A stretch of DNA of 64,000 bases from Liolophura sinensis (taxonomy: Eukaryota; Mollusca; Polyplacophora; Chitonida; Chitonidae): contig NC_088297.1 of the NCBI RefSeq assembly GCF_032854445.1, forward strand, positions 9,041,375 through 9,105,374, written 5' to 3'. The notes under the pieces were generated by a model, which made no database searches, had not been told where the DNA came from, and saw only the letters and a program-made list of their open reading frames with translations. A program made the position numbers and the translations under genes. Positions 49,351-60,887 of this stretch are shown in pieces; the stretch's first letter is position 1, and the number at the start of each line of letters is the position of its first letter.

Positions 49351-51974
49351 TATGTACACAAATATGATTAGTTACCATATATAGGTTAAATTTGAGTTTG
49401 TTTCAGGCCTTTTCGTGTGTTTTCGTCGACAACCATGTTTCCGTTTTTGCTCTGCTGTTGACTCTGACATGACCATTATATTTGAAAGCTGAACAGCTGA
49501 AAACAGTGTAGACGAGATGGATTGCGAAAGGAGTACTTCCAGAATACTTGTTAATCCAGTCGGCTGTGAACAGCTCCTGGAGTGGAAACTTTCCAAACCA
49601 GTGTACACAGATTATAAGTTGTTGAAGTTACTGAAGAATTTATCACCCGATCCCTTAAAGGAACACGTGACTGTGAGGTGAAGCATTAAGGTGAATCATT
49701 GTTGAAATTTTAACACACTTTGTTGCAAAGAATCTAAGATTACTCTCGTCTTTCTCTAGTTATCTGGTTATTAGGTGGAGAAAAGCTAAAAATTACATCT
49801 GAAAAGAGTTTGAAAAGTTAGTTACCGAGGGTATTTATATTTTTTTCTTTATGGAGATAAAGACATATGACAATCATGATTGTATGGCAGGTATTTCGGA
49901 CCAAATATAAAAGATAAAATCGAAGAAAAAACATTTAACTAATAAATATCGAAAGACCATGTTTGCAAATAACTTTTCACGCTCCTTCAACTTAAATTTG
50001 CGTCATTTCTATGTGTTCGTCTCATTTAAAACTTATCGCCCTATACGTCAGAAATCTGAAAAAAAAATTTGTATGTGATTAGGCTTTCGTGTGTAATTAA
50101 CGGTTTAATTGAACAATCTAAGATCATTTATTCGCGATTTTCATGTAATGTTTTTTGTTCTGACAAGCAACATCTTCCAAGCATGTATTATCTTGAATAT
50201 TAAAGAATTTTAATACACACGCGCCTCAAACTTGTACAATTTGTACCTATACACTCTTAATTCATTAATCCGATGCATATCACAGGAAGAAAGACTGTTT
50301 TAACAATTAAGGCATTAGTATTTATTCTTTTGCGTAGGCCTATGTACATTATAATATTTACAGGGTACTATCTGGCGGAGTGAATTGCATGAGTCCATTG
50401 TGTGGCTTCTAATGTGAAAGTCAACTATAGTCTGAACATGACCTCAGTTTGATCAATGGGCGAAAAGTTCAAATCCATGCATATCCCGTTTTGATGACTG
50501 TTATACCCACATGGTTTTATTAAATCAGGAGATTTGCCTGATCTGTCTGCACTCAGAAAGCAAATATATAAGCTTATATACTGTTTTGTTCACATATGGA
50601 CATAACTGTGATTTGTGTATATGAATAAGTGGGGTTTTTTTGTACATAGGCCTATACATTTGAATGTAAAATTCTGTGCGGGTACGCAGGCCTATATATC
50701 TCTTCATGTGGTACAGATACGTATATCTTTCTGTGCTCTGTCAGATATTTTTGAGCACAACGTAAAATTAACACAACTTATGCCATCAAGCCCATGCAAG
50801 CTTGTATTAATTTCTTAAAAAACGCCTTAATCGTGTCAAATTTGCATGGCTGCAACCTTGTGTACGCCAGGAGTTGGCTGGCGAGGTGATGCGGTACATA
50901 ATTAGTTTCCTCTGCCGGTTTTACAAAATCTATAAAGCTTTATTAATATGTACATATTAAACATCTGTAAGCAAACAGAAATAAACAAACAAACAAACAA
51001 ATAAACAATCAAATAAATTTAAATTAACAGAGTACAACATAGCATATAATTAATACAACATATACATATCTATGTGCCCTAACGTTATAATGTAGTATCA
51101 TTTAATGTTTCAACATAATTGGTTACAATCGTTACATGTGTATATGTGTTTATTATTTGCTACAAACAAGAATGGAGAAAGATTTTTGATTCAAGCCGGG
51201 ACTGAGACAAACGTCTATATCTTAATGCCACATTCAGGACAATCTTTTTAAACTATTATTTGTTACAATCATGCAGAAGTAGACTTTTTTGTAGGTAAAA
51301 AGAAGGTTTTATTTATGGAACAGCACTATATTTACACAGAGAGTTGTTACCAATTGAAAGACAGCCAGTTAAAAATCTTTCTTAAAGTTTAAGTGCTTCA
51401 TCCGAAATCGTCTCACATGCATCTGTGATCGTGTCATTTAATAAAAACCACTCAGCCGGGCAAACAATCGACCGGTAATCACGTAGGTCAACCACTGGAT
51501 CAGTCAGTCTGAAAAGTACATATATGTATGCTTATGTTAGCCCTATATGTGAGGTTTCAAGCGTGATATCGCCACGGTGTGTCTGAAATATTACCGATGT
51601 GGCGCTTAGCCATAATCGTTCATTCACACACTGAACAGGTAAGTCCGTTTCCGACATTTATGCCTCTCCATATATTTTAACCTACCCTAATCAGGCTTCG
51701 GGGCTTTGTGCGATTTTGCCTCAGAAAGGTTCGTAGTTTGTCGTTCTAGAAACTAATCAGCTAATATGAAACATTGCCTGTCACAGACAGTTATACAAAC
51801 GTACACCAGATCATGACAAATTTGGTATTAATATCCTGCGATGAATTTAATTTGACAACGAAAGTAGCCTAGCGAAAATTGGCCCTTTAATATTATGTAG
51901 GCCATATTTATTGTTGATTTTTTTCCCCCGAAAATTCAAAATGCTGTTAAATTAGGTATCTTTTGTGATTTCAG

Positions 51975-52153
51975 TGCGTATACTGAGAGTCCAGGACTAG
52001 ATACAACCATGGGAGTGACACTGGAGAGAGTACAGAACAAGTTTGCCTGTATTATTGGAGAACTCTGCAGTGAGCCTGTCATCTTGTCACAGTTCGCAAT
52101 ATGGGTGGACCTGAGGATAGCAGAGTACAAGGCGAAAGGAGCTATATCATTAG
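51975..52153 (+). CDS. Constant exon 1 of right gene (48-residue N-terminus)
   Basis: The acceptor TTTTGTGATTTCAG ends at 51974, a 34-base 5' UTR follows, then ATG at 52009 and 48 codons ending SL, one base of a split codon and the donor GTAATGT at 52154. The protein is identical to the left exon 1. The nucleotide sequence differs at three third positions (ACA/ACG, GTA/GTG, TTC/TTT). The last 40 bases of the exon and the donor are the seed unit of a tandem array that fills the start of intron 1 (52114-52688). Family unknown; the perfect conservation implies strong constraint, perhaps a partner-binding helix. Confidence 0.87.
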
Positions 52154-52688
52154 GTAATGTGTAAGGATAGCAGAGTACAAGGCTAAAGGAGCTATATCAT
52201 TAGGTAATGTGTAAGGATAGCAGAGTACAAGGCTAAAGGAGCTATATCACTAGGTAATGTACAAGGATAGCTGAGTACATGGCTAAAGGAGCTATATCAT
52301 TAAATAATGTATGAGGATAGTACAGGGTAGTAAAAGGAGCTATGTCATGAGGTAATGTGCAAGGATAGCAGAGTATCAGCCTAAAGGAGCTATATCATTA
52401 GGTAATGTGTAAGAATAGCAGAGCACATGGCTAAAGGGGTATTATTAGGTAATGTGTAAGGATAGCTGAGTACATGGCTAAAGGGGTATTATTAGGTAAT
52501 GTGTAAGGATAGCAGAGTACAAGGCTAAAGGAGCTATATCATTAGGTAATGTGCAAGGATAGCAGAGTATCAGCCTAAAGGAGCTATATCATTAGGTAAT
52601 GTGTGAGGATAGCAGAGCACATGGCTAAAGGGGTATTATTAGGTAATGTGTAAGGATAACAGAGTACAAGGCTTAAGGAGCAATGAGG
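52114..52688 (+). repeat. 50-bp tandem array derived from the exon 1 end and its donor site
   Basis: About 12 units, the first being the real end of exon 1 (AGGATAGCAGAGTACAAGGC, then AAAGGAGCTATATCATTAG) with its donor GTAATGTGTA. Each following unit repeats the exon end plus the donor, with changes such as AAGGCTAAAG (an in-frame stop, TAA) and shortened GGGGTATTATTAGGTAATG forms. Most units keep TTAGGTAATGT, so the array offers a series of copies of the natural 5' splice site. Confidence 0.88.
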
Positions 52689-53654
52689 GGTTCACGTTCT
52701 TGTGGGGCGCTTACGAATATACCGGAAATTTGGGTTAGATTGCATGGTTGACCCATGTAGCCTATTTTAGGCCTACAGTAACCTTACATTGTGACACGTG
52801 CTCATTGATATGTAATTTTGCGGTGGAATTTCTAATACTATCCTCTTATTTCACCGTCCTCACCTATGAAACTAACTCCTATGAAACTGTGTGGTGGTCA
52901 CATTGACTGCTAGAGTTTTGGTGGTACCGAGAGCCTCGTCGTCGATGGACATTTTGAAGTGTCACATGACCTGCTTCTGGGATTGAAATGCAACTGAGTT
53001 TTGGCATTGAAATCCCTGAGAAAACTACTTCAACCTTCTTAATTCAGTCCAAATTTGGGTGCTGTCAGCGCGGATTTCACTGAAATCGGTTCCATCGAGT
53101 TGGAGTTCGCAGACTTTCGACGATTTCTTTTACAGTCGGCAGTTCTAGATTGACTAATGCTTAGTGGGATCTAAATAAACTACTGACCCATATGGATATC
53201 GCCACAAAAGACAGGAAAACAAATAAGTCCTAATCAAAGGTAGAGTGTAGAGATAATTGAGAACATGCTCCAGTCACCCAGCAATATGTATGCGAAGGCC
53301 ATGCACCACCAGGATGCTAACCCCAATATCCAGTATAAACACGAGCGCCTCCACGCGGAACTCCAGAGAACGTGAATCCCTCATAGGCCCTATAAAAGGA
53401 GCTATATCATATGCGTTTCTTACATACATGTACTTGTCCCGAGCAACTTTAAAACTGTCCTTGGGGTGCGAATTTGTGGATTCCCCTGCTCTCACTGTTT
53501 TTTAGGCCTTACTGAAGTTAATGTCAAGGGCCGATGATGTCCCTATGACCGTTCGCACAGTCTGATGTTCTTTGAACATGTGTCGTCTTCCGTCAGTATG
53601 GTGCGCATATCTGTACCTCACATGTAGGGAAGTTTGTCAATGACTTGCTCAAGC

Positions 53655-53745
53655 TTGGTGGTTTACCCCAGGCACTCTGGTTTCATCCGTCCATAAAACT
53701 GAATGCCTGGCATCAAACAACAATCAAATAAATTAATAAATATAT
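53655..53745 (+). mobile_element. Short SINE-like tail
   Basis: A stretch with GGTTTACCCCAGGCACTCTG, CCATAAAACTGAATGCCTGG and a tail CAATCAAATAAATTAATAAA. The AAATAAAT tail is like that of the main SINE family, but the body differs. In intron 1 of the right gene. Confidence 0.45.
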
Positions 53746-54182
53746 GGCTTTTTTTTTGTTTAATTTTGAGTGAAGAAATAAGCATACTGAATTAAGACAG
53801 AACTAAAGTGTATATATTTTATTTTAACTGGATCAGTATTGTAAAATCTTATTCATCCGGAATAAAACTAAATGTGCCAATGTTGGTTTCAGCTGATTGA
53901 TATATATAGCACTTATATAAAAAATGTCATCAAGATGACAATCCAAACAGCACAAGCCAAGCCTACTAACCTCAATTTGGTACTGAAATCTAGACGTAGA
54001 GGGCACAAGTACATGAGTGCCCAGCTGCATGGACAGTATACTTGATTTTGATATGTGTACATGTGAAAATCAATAAAAGTAAATACTTTAGTGGCCCTTA
54101 CAAATATTACCTCAAAAGTGCAAGTTCAGATGTAAATAAAAGTCATAAAATGTTATCTTTGGCATTTTCCTAGTGGGACATA

Positions 54183-54441
54183 TTTATTTGATTGTTGTTT
54201 TACGTTGTACTCAAGAATATTTCACTTATACGTCGGCGGCCAGCATTAGGGTGGGAGGAAACTGGGCAGAACCCGGGGAAAACCCACAACCATCGGCATG
54301 TTGCCGCCAGACCTCCGGACTTGCAGTCGGAGAGGAAGCCAGCATGAGCTGGACTTGAACTCACAGTGGCCGCATTGGTGATAGGCTACTGGGTCATTAT
54401 GCTGTGCTAGCGAGCTAACCAACTGAGTCACGGAGGCCCCT
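54183..54441 (-). mobile_element. tRNA-headed SINE, full copy with target-site duplication
   Basis: Complete reverse-orientation copy, ending CTGAGTCACGGAGGCCCC at the tRNA-like head. The flanking repeats GTGGGACATA (about 54173) and GTGGGGCATA (about 54444) differ at one base, consistent with target-site duplication. It lies in intron 1 of the right gene, about 160 bases before exon 2. Confidence 0.85.
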
Positions 54442-54602
54442 TGGTGGGGCATACAATGTGCATGAACCTTACAATAGGAGTTTACGAAGATCATCAGAAT
54501 CTGATAAAAATAAAGTCCCTGTCCATAACTTACCTGTCGTCACGGATGAAATTTTAGGTTATATACATTAACTTTGCATTAAATTAAAATTATCCTCCAC
54601 AG

Positions 54603-55229
54603 AAATATCTGGAGAAGACCCTGATCCCAGCTGGCTGAGAGGTCATAAACCATCAGTGCCTCCTGTTGAGTCAAGGGACAGAACTCCTGACATGTATGAT
54701 CCCACAGGAGGCAGTGATTCAAACTTCAATTCAGACATTGGTCATGCTCATCTGGTTGAAGACAGGCTATCACCAGAGGTCGTCATGGTGAAGGATGAAC
54801 CGGCTGATTCCGAACACAGGGAAGTCTTCCCGGTCAGTTTACACGGAAACTCCAGTCTTGTCAGCAATCCTCAACATAAACGAAAGCATTCAGGAACTCT
54901 CACATCCGGTTCAAGTATTCACCACTCGTCATCATTATTATCGTCATCCTCGTCACCGGCAAAAATCCATCGATTATCGCAATCTTCAAATCTTAGCACT
55001 CCTGGCACCCAGTCTCTCATGTCTATAATTAGTGATATACCAGGCAGCAGCAACAACAACAGTGCAAATCAGAACCTGGACAGTTCCAGGTTATCAGACA
55101 CTTCCCAATCCAAGGGAGATAACTTCTTGTCAGGGTATATGGTGTCGAACCCTGGAAGTCATTCAGCTCATTTACAAAACAACTCAAGTGTGCGGATTCC
55201 AGAGGGCCATGGAACATCTGACAATGCAG
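54603..55229 (+). CDS. Constant exon 2 of right gene (Ser-rich linker with candidate SUMO site)
   Basis: The acceptor (ATTATCCTCCACAG) ends at 54602 and the donor GTAAGC begins at 55230; phase 1 in and out, about 208 codons. Blocks shared with the left gene, in order: ISGEDPDPSWLRGHKP, RLSPEVVMVKDEP (VKDE fits psi-K-x-E), VFPVSLH, a basic patch HKRKH, SSSSSPAKIHR, QSLMSIIS. Between them the sequence is Ser/Asn/Gln rich and not alignable by eye. The exon ends EGHGTSDNA plus the split codon. Probably a disordered linker in a nuclear protein. The frame stays open 16 codons past the donor, but the conserved phase supports splicing here. Confidence 0.82.
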
Positions 55230-58200
55230 GTAAGCTCATCATTTTTCTTCACACTATTTCAGAAAAAGGCCATCGTTGAAAAAATCTTTGTTGGGCGTAA
55301 TCTGACCCTATCAGAAAAAACAGGATTGTAGAGTGGAGAAGTCTCACACTCTTTTTATTCTGGGCGATGAAAGAGAAAAAAGCAAAATATAAACGGAACA
55401 GATTTGATCCAGCTTACAGTGTAGGAATTTAAGATAAATCAACACTGAGAGAGAAGAAAGCATATTTACTAAAAAGACTTAAAAAAAAAAAAAAAAGATC
55501 CAAAGGCCAATATAACCTGTAGATTTGAACTCTTTTTTCGTGGGTTGATTGGGTTGCGTCCAGTAAACATATTTTTATTGATGACTGTTGTTGTGTTCCA
55601 AGGGCCATTGACTTCATCTGTCTTTTTTTGGAATTTGTGAAATTTTGCATTTTTGAAAATGTGTACTTGTAAGTTTAGCTAAGGCAAATTCTCCTACATA
55701 TTTTGCCCTATATATACATTAAGCTCTGAGGATACAAACAGGGCAAAAAGTACAGGTAAATTTTTGTGTTTTAATGTGAGAAAAAAATGTTTCAGTTCGC
55801 AAGAATGAGCACTGGATGCTTCACATGTGTGTTGAATTTATCAGACAGTTCTGATATTATAAATGATAATGACACCACATACAAAGGAAAATACTGACTA
55901 CTATATTGAATTGTAGGGAAGTGAAAATAGTCGTTGGTGCTACAAATACTTAGATATTTGTGTAAACTTGTATGTATATATATATTTTTTCTGTTTCCTA
56001 TCTTAAATAAGTTGAATGAAACCTTGTGTAAAATCTTCAGCCTTGGTCACTCTACAAAGTGAAAGGTCCATCAAAAAGATGGACTTACATGTATGTTCAA
56101 AGCAGTATATTTCAGGAACATGTTAAATATGCACATAACGTTACAAGGTGTTAATGATTTAGAAAGTTTCACTAACCATTGTATAAATTGATCCCTTATG
56201 CGCCCTCCCACCTGCTTCACATACAACATCAAGACGATAGTTGAATTCATCCGAAACACCTCTGCGATTGTCTTCATTCATTTCAAGTTGTAAAGGGTTT
56301 TATTCATGCGCTGTTTGTGGTTGCAGAACTCTAGCGATTTCAAATCAGATAAATCATTTTGAACAACCTGTTTCTCTGCAATCTATAGTTCCATCAGGTT
56401 GCCAGGAGACATTGCAACATTAGACTGACTCGGTCTGAGAGATTTCCTCCCTTGACATGCTTGATGTCATCTAGATTGAGAAGCTGTTTATTATAAATAC
56501 ACATACAGCTGTGTTTCCATGGAGTCTGACAGCCATCTGTTGGATACTGGACACCAGTACAAACTGAAAGTTTGTTCTCAGAAGCAAGGATGTGAGATAT
56601 TTCCATGAGTGGGTGTGGCTAATATGTTTTGGGATAAAGCGTTGCATTTGGTTGATGTGGTTGAAGCCTTGAATCCAGCCCTCTCTAGGCTGCGGCCTAA
56701 GCCAGGACACTGGTCAGATACTTCATTTTCTTCCCGATGGCCATTGGTCTGCAGGTAAAATATGACCACCATTTACTTAAGTCTATGAATCAAATAAATA
56801 AAGTGAAAAATACATGCTGTGGAGTCCTTTGTCAGTTGGAGCAAAAAAGAAAAAAGGATCAAAACTGGCTTTCTTGTCACACCTTAGTCAACACCTAAAC
56901 TTGAAGGAAAAGAGCCTAGCTATGATCCTGATGTGAGGTATGTCAGGACACCAATTATGTGGGGCTGTAAGCCTGGGGTTGTTTGGAGGCATCATTGCAC
57001 ACATACATCTGTATTTCTCAAGTTTTTCCTCGCAAATTTAGTTAATAGAAAGTTACTAAATTTTTGTGGAAACACCATGCAGAGCCCAATCTGGCATCAG
57101 AAGGGCAGGGGGTGGAACCACTGGTGAAGGGCACCTCATGGTTGAATGTTTCGATTCTCATACATTTTTAAGGGCGTCCGTTCCTACGGTTGACCTCTGC
57201 ATAATCCGAATGCTAATTGAATTATCACGGGTCCAATTTTCGTCATGTGCTTCAGGGCATACATTTCCGATTTTAGATGCTCTTTAAAAATTTTGTTGTT
57301 TTCATAACCATTCTTTCACACCGACTACAAATATTCCTTCTTGATTCTGGACCCAACATTAAATTTGAGTAAATTTACGAACTTTAAACCTAAACAATTG
57401 AAGCTGAAAGGCATCCATTGCTTTCGCCACTGTGGCGAAGAGACGCCAATTTTCTTTCGCCACACACAAATCATATTCTCCAAAACTAATGTGGCGAATG
57501 GCTAGCCGAAGCCTAGCGACAAAGTAGATAATCCAAGTCTTTATAATGAATTCGGGCAGTTTCTTTTTTTTTTCTTTTTGTTTTGTTTGTTTATTTCTTT
57601 TTGACGCAAAGGGCACTTTGAGTGAACGCCAGCGTCCGGTAATCGGACGCTGAGACGGGCTGGATTACGCCCTGCCGTAAGTGTATGTACACGAGGTACA
57701 TACAAAAATGATATTTTAAGGGAATCTGAGGGAGGGCCCAGGTACATGTAGATGACTCTTTATGACCTCTTAGGACCACAATGGAACGCATATTAGTGAA
57801 ACTATGTGTGTTATTGAGCTAAAAATTTACAGGCAGAATTAGAAGATTACTGGAATTGGTATTTATGGAGATTTTTCAATTCATTAATTAAGTACTGCCA
57901 CCAGTAGTGTACTATACTGGTACATACACTTTATACGGCCATCAGCATTTTAACACTGTGCATAGCCTCCCCTAATGTTGTTCACGTATGTACGGAAGTT
58001 TCTGTGTATACATACATATATATATAGATATATATATGGACACACAGCAGATCACACGTTAGCTGTTGCAGTCCTCACAGGATTTGGAAAATGCCCAGAT
58101 TTTTTTCTTTGATGTTGTAGATGTATGTGTTTAGACATTTGTTGAAAGGCCGGCAGAATACAATTTATAATGTTTTTATGTGATACATTGCCATTGTTTT
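55230..58200. other. Intron 2 of right gene, first part, no exon seen
   Basis: About 3 kb of AT-rich sequence. No Pipsqueak or Crypton-like motif in either strand. Contains poly-A near 55480, a T-rich tract near 57565-57600 and short unrelated open frames only. Confidence 0.55.
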
Positions 58201-58237
58201 GCGGGGGAGAATATCATAAACATCACGTATATGAACA

Positions 58238-60180
58238 CAGTATTAAGTACAGAATAGGGCAGACACGTGTGGATGTATCTACTGAGTGTAGTATTAAGTA
58301 CAGAATAGGGCAGACACGTGTGGATGTATCTACTGAGTGTAGTATTAAGTACAGAACAGGACAGACCCGTGTGGATGTATCTACTGAGTGTAGTATTAAG
58401 TACAGAACAGGGCAGACACGTGTGGATGTATATCTACTGAGTGTAGTATTAAGTACAGAACAGGGCAGACACGTGTGGATGTATCTGCTGAGTGCAGTAT
58501 TAAGTACAGAACAGGGCAGACACACGTGTGGATGTATCTGCTGAGTGTAGTATTAAGTACAGAACAGGGCAGACGTGTGGATGTATCTACTGAGTGTAGT
58601 ATTAAGTACAAAACAGGACAGACCCGTGTGGATGTATCTACTGAGTGTAGTATTAAGTACAGAACAGGGCAGACACGTGTGGAGGTATCTACTGAGTGTA
58701 GTATTAAGTACAGAACAGGGCAGACACGTGTGGAGGTATCTGCTGAGTGCAGTATTAAGTACAAAACAGGACAGACCCGTGTGGATGTATCTACTGAGTG
58801 TAGTATTAAGTACAGAACAGGGCAGACACGTGTGGATGTATCTACTGAGTGTAGTATTAAGTACAGAACAGGGCAGACACGTGTGGATGTATCTACTGAG
58901 TGCAGTATTAAGTACAGAACAGGGCAGACTTGTGGATGTACCTAATGAGTGTAGTATTAAGTACAGAACAGGGCAGACCCGTGTGGAGGTATCTACTGAG
59001 TGTAGTATTAAGTACAGAACAGGGCAGACACGTGTGGAGGTATCTGCTGAATGCAGTATTAAGTACAGAACAGGGCAGACGTGTGGATGTATCTACTGAG
59101 TGTAGTATTAAGTACAGAACAGGGCAGACACGTGTGGAGGTATCTGCTGAGTGCCGTATTAAGTACAGAACAGGGCAGACACGTGTGGAGGTATCTACTG
59201 ACTGTAGTATTAAGTACAAAACAGGACAGACCCGTGTGGATGTATCTACTGAGTGTAGTATTAAGTACAGAACAGGGCAGACACGTGTGGATGTATCTAC
59301 TGAGTGTAGTATTAAGTACAGAACAGGGCAGACATGTGTGGAGGTATCTGCTGAGTGCAGTATTAAGTACAGAACAGGGCAGACGTGTGGATGTATCTAC
59401 TGAGTGTAGTATTAAGTATAGAACAGGGCAGACGTGTGGATGTATCTACTGAGTGTAGTATTAAGTACAGAACAGGGCAGACACGTGTGGAGGTATCTGC
59501 TGAGTGCAGTATTAAGTACAGAACAGGGCAGACGTGTGGATGTATCTACTGAGTGTAGTATTAAGTACAGAACAGGGCAGACGTGTGGATGTATCTACTG
59601 AGTGTAGTATTAAGTACAGAACAGGGCAGACACGTGTGGAGGTATCTGCTGAGTGCAGTATTAAGTACAGGACAGGGCAGACACGTGTGGATGTATCTAC
59701 TGAGTGTAGTATTAAGTACAAAACAGGACAGACCCGTGTGGATGTATCTACTGAGTGTAGTATTAAGTACAGAACAGGGCAGACACGTGTGGAGGTATCT
59801 GCTGAGTGCAGTATTAAGTACAGAACAGGGCAGACGTGTGGATGTATCTACTGAGTGTAGTATTAAGTACAGAACAGGGCAGACGTGTGGATGTATCTAC
59901 TGAGTGTAGTATTAAGTACAGAACAGGGCAGACACGTGTGGAGGTATCTGCTGAGTGCAGTATTAAGTACAGGACAGGGCAGACACGTGTGGATGTATCT
60001 ACTGAGTGTAGTATTAAGTACAGAACAGGGCAGACGTGTGGATGTATCTGCTGAGTGCAGTATTAAGTAAAAAACAGGGTAGACCCGTGTGGAGGTATAT
60101 ACTGAGTGCAGTATTAAGTACAGGACAGGGCAGACACGTGTGGATGTATCTGCTGAGTGCAGTATTAAATACAGAACACT
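58238..60180. repeat. 51-bp minisatellite, about 38 copies
   Basis: The unit contains GTGTAGTATTAAGTACAGAA and CAGGGCAGACACGTGTGGAT, then GTATCTACTGA. Several units are 49 bases (GACGTGTGG in place of GACACGTGTGG), which breaks the frame of the open reading frames that cross it on both strands. Variants alternate (ATGTATCTACTGAGTGTAG against AGGTATCTGCTGAGTGCAG), hinting at a higher-order pattern. In intron 2 of the right gene. Confidence 0.9.
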
Positions 60181-60336
60181 GAGTGCACCTGTCCTGTGCT
60201 TAATCATCCCCAAATAACATTTTTTGTTTATGTCCATTTGTACACTGTGTGACTTTATCGTCCTCATTGTGTTGATTTGCAGAATTACAGTAGTTAGCGA
60301 ATGATATTACATGTAATTTGCTCACGTAGGATAGAT

Positions 60337-60602
60337 GGGACCTCCATGACTCAGGTGGTTAGTGCGCTAGCGCAGCGTAATGACCCAGGAGGCTCTCACC
60401 AATGCAGTCGCGGTGAGTTCAAGTCCAGCTCATGCTGGCGTCCTCTCTGGGCGTACGTGGGAAGGTTTTCCAGCAACCTGCAGATGCTCGTGTGTTTCCC
60501 CCGGGCTCTGCTCTGTTTCCTCACACCATAATGCTAGCAGCTGTCGTATAAGTGAAATATTCTCGAGTACGGCATAAAACACCTATCAAATAAATAAATA
60601 AA
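60337..60602 (+). mobile_element. tRNA-headed SINE, full copy, plus orientation
   Basis: Starts GGGACCTCCATGACTCAGGT (tRNA-like head with A box), B box GTGAGTTCAAGTCC, body with ACGTGGGAAGGTTTTCCAGC, and tail ACACCTATCAAATAAATAAA. Flanked by GGATAGATG and GGATAGAGATG, a probable target-site duplication. It is the clearest plus-strand copy and can serve as reference for the others. In intron 2 of the right gene. Confidence 0.85.
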
Positions 60603-60887
60603 GGATAGAGATGAAAGTCACAATTTAAATACTTGAGTGATATAGAAGTCATGATACCATATTACACGCACATGTTTAATTCGTATCATGGACATCACAA
60701 TATTGGAATGGTGTGGAAGTCGCAGTATTAGGATGATACATGTGCAGTGTATATGGAAATCATGATACTTTGACTGATATGGAAGTCATGATTTATATCA
60801 TGGACGTCACAATAATAGGATTGATTTTAGAAGTCATCATATATGTAATACAGTACTTACAAGGTTGATATTGAAATCATCATTAGG

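Larger units (their letters stand above)
43107..51974. promoter_or_regulatory. Region between the two divergent genes
   Basis: About 8.9 kb between the exon 1 copies. It must hold, or lie next to, the start sites and upstream noncoding exons of both genes if they are as inferred. No TATA or initiator can be assigned with confidence. The content that I can name is a MITE, two SINE-type elements of one family, one SINE of another family and a TA microsatellite. Small open frames here (for example plus strand 47490-47774 and minus strand 45142-45381) have no recognisable domain. Confidence 0.45.

Noticed and set aside
58170-60267. Many overlapping open frames of 60-174 codons on both strands
   Set aside because: All are by-products of the 51-bp minisatellite, and 49-base units shift them out of frame.
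60337-60430. Possible functional tRNA gene
   Set aside because: A- and B-box motifs are present, but no proper cloverleaf with anticodon stem is evident and the sequence continues as a SINE body with A-rich tail.
60301-60577. Open frames inside the SINE (also at 2586, 48066 and 54246)
   Set aside because: The same peptide recurs wherever the tRNA-headed SINE occurs; noncoding element.
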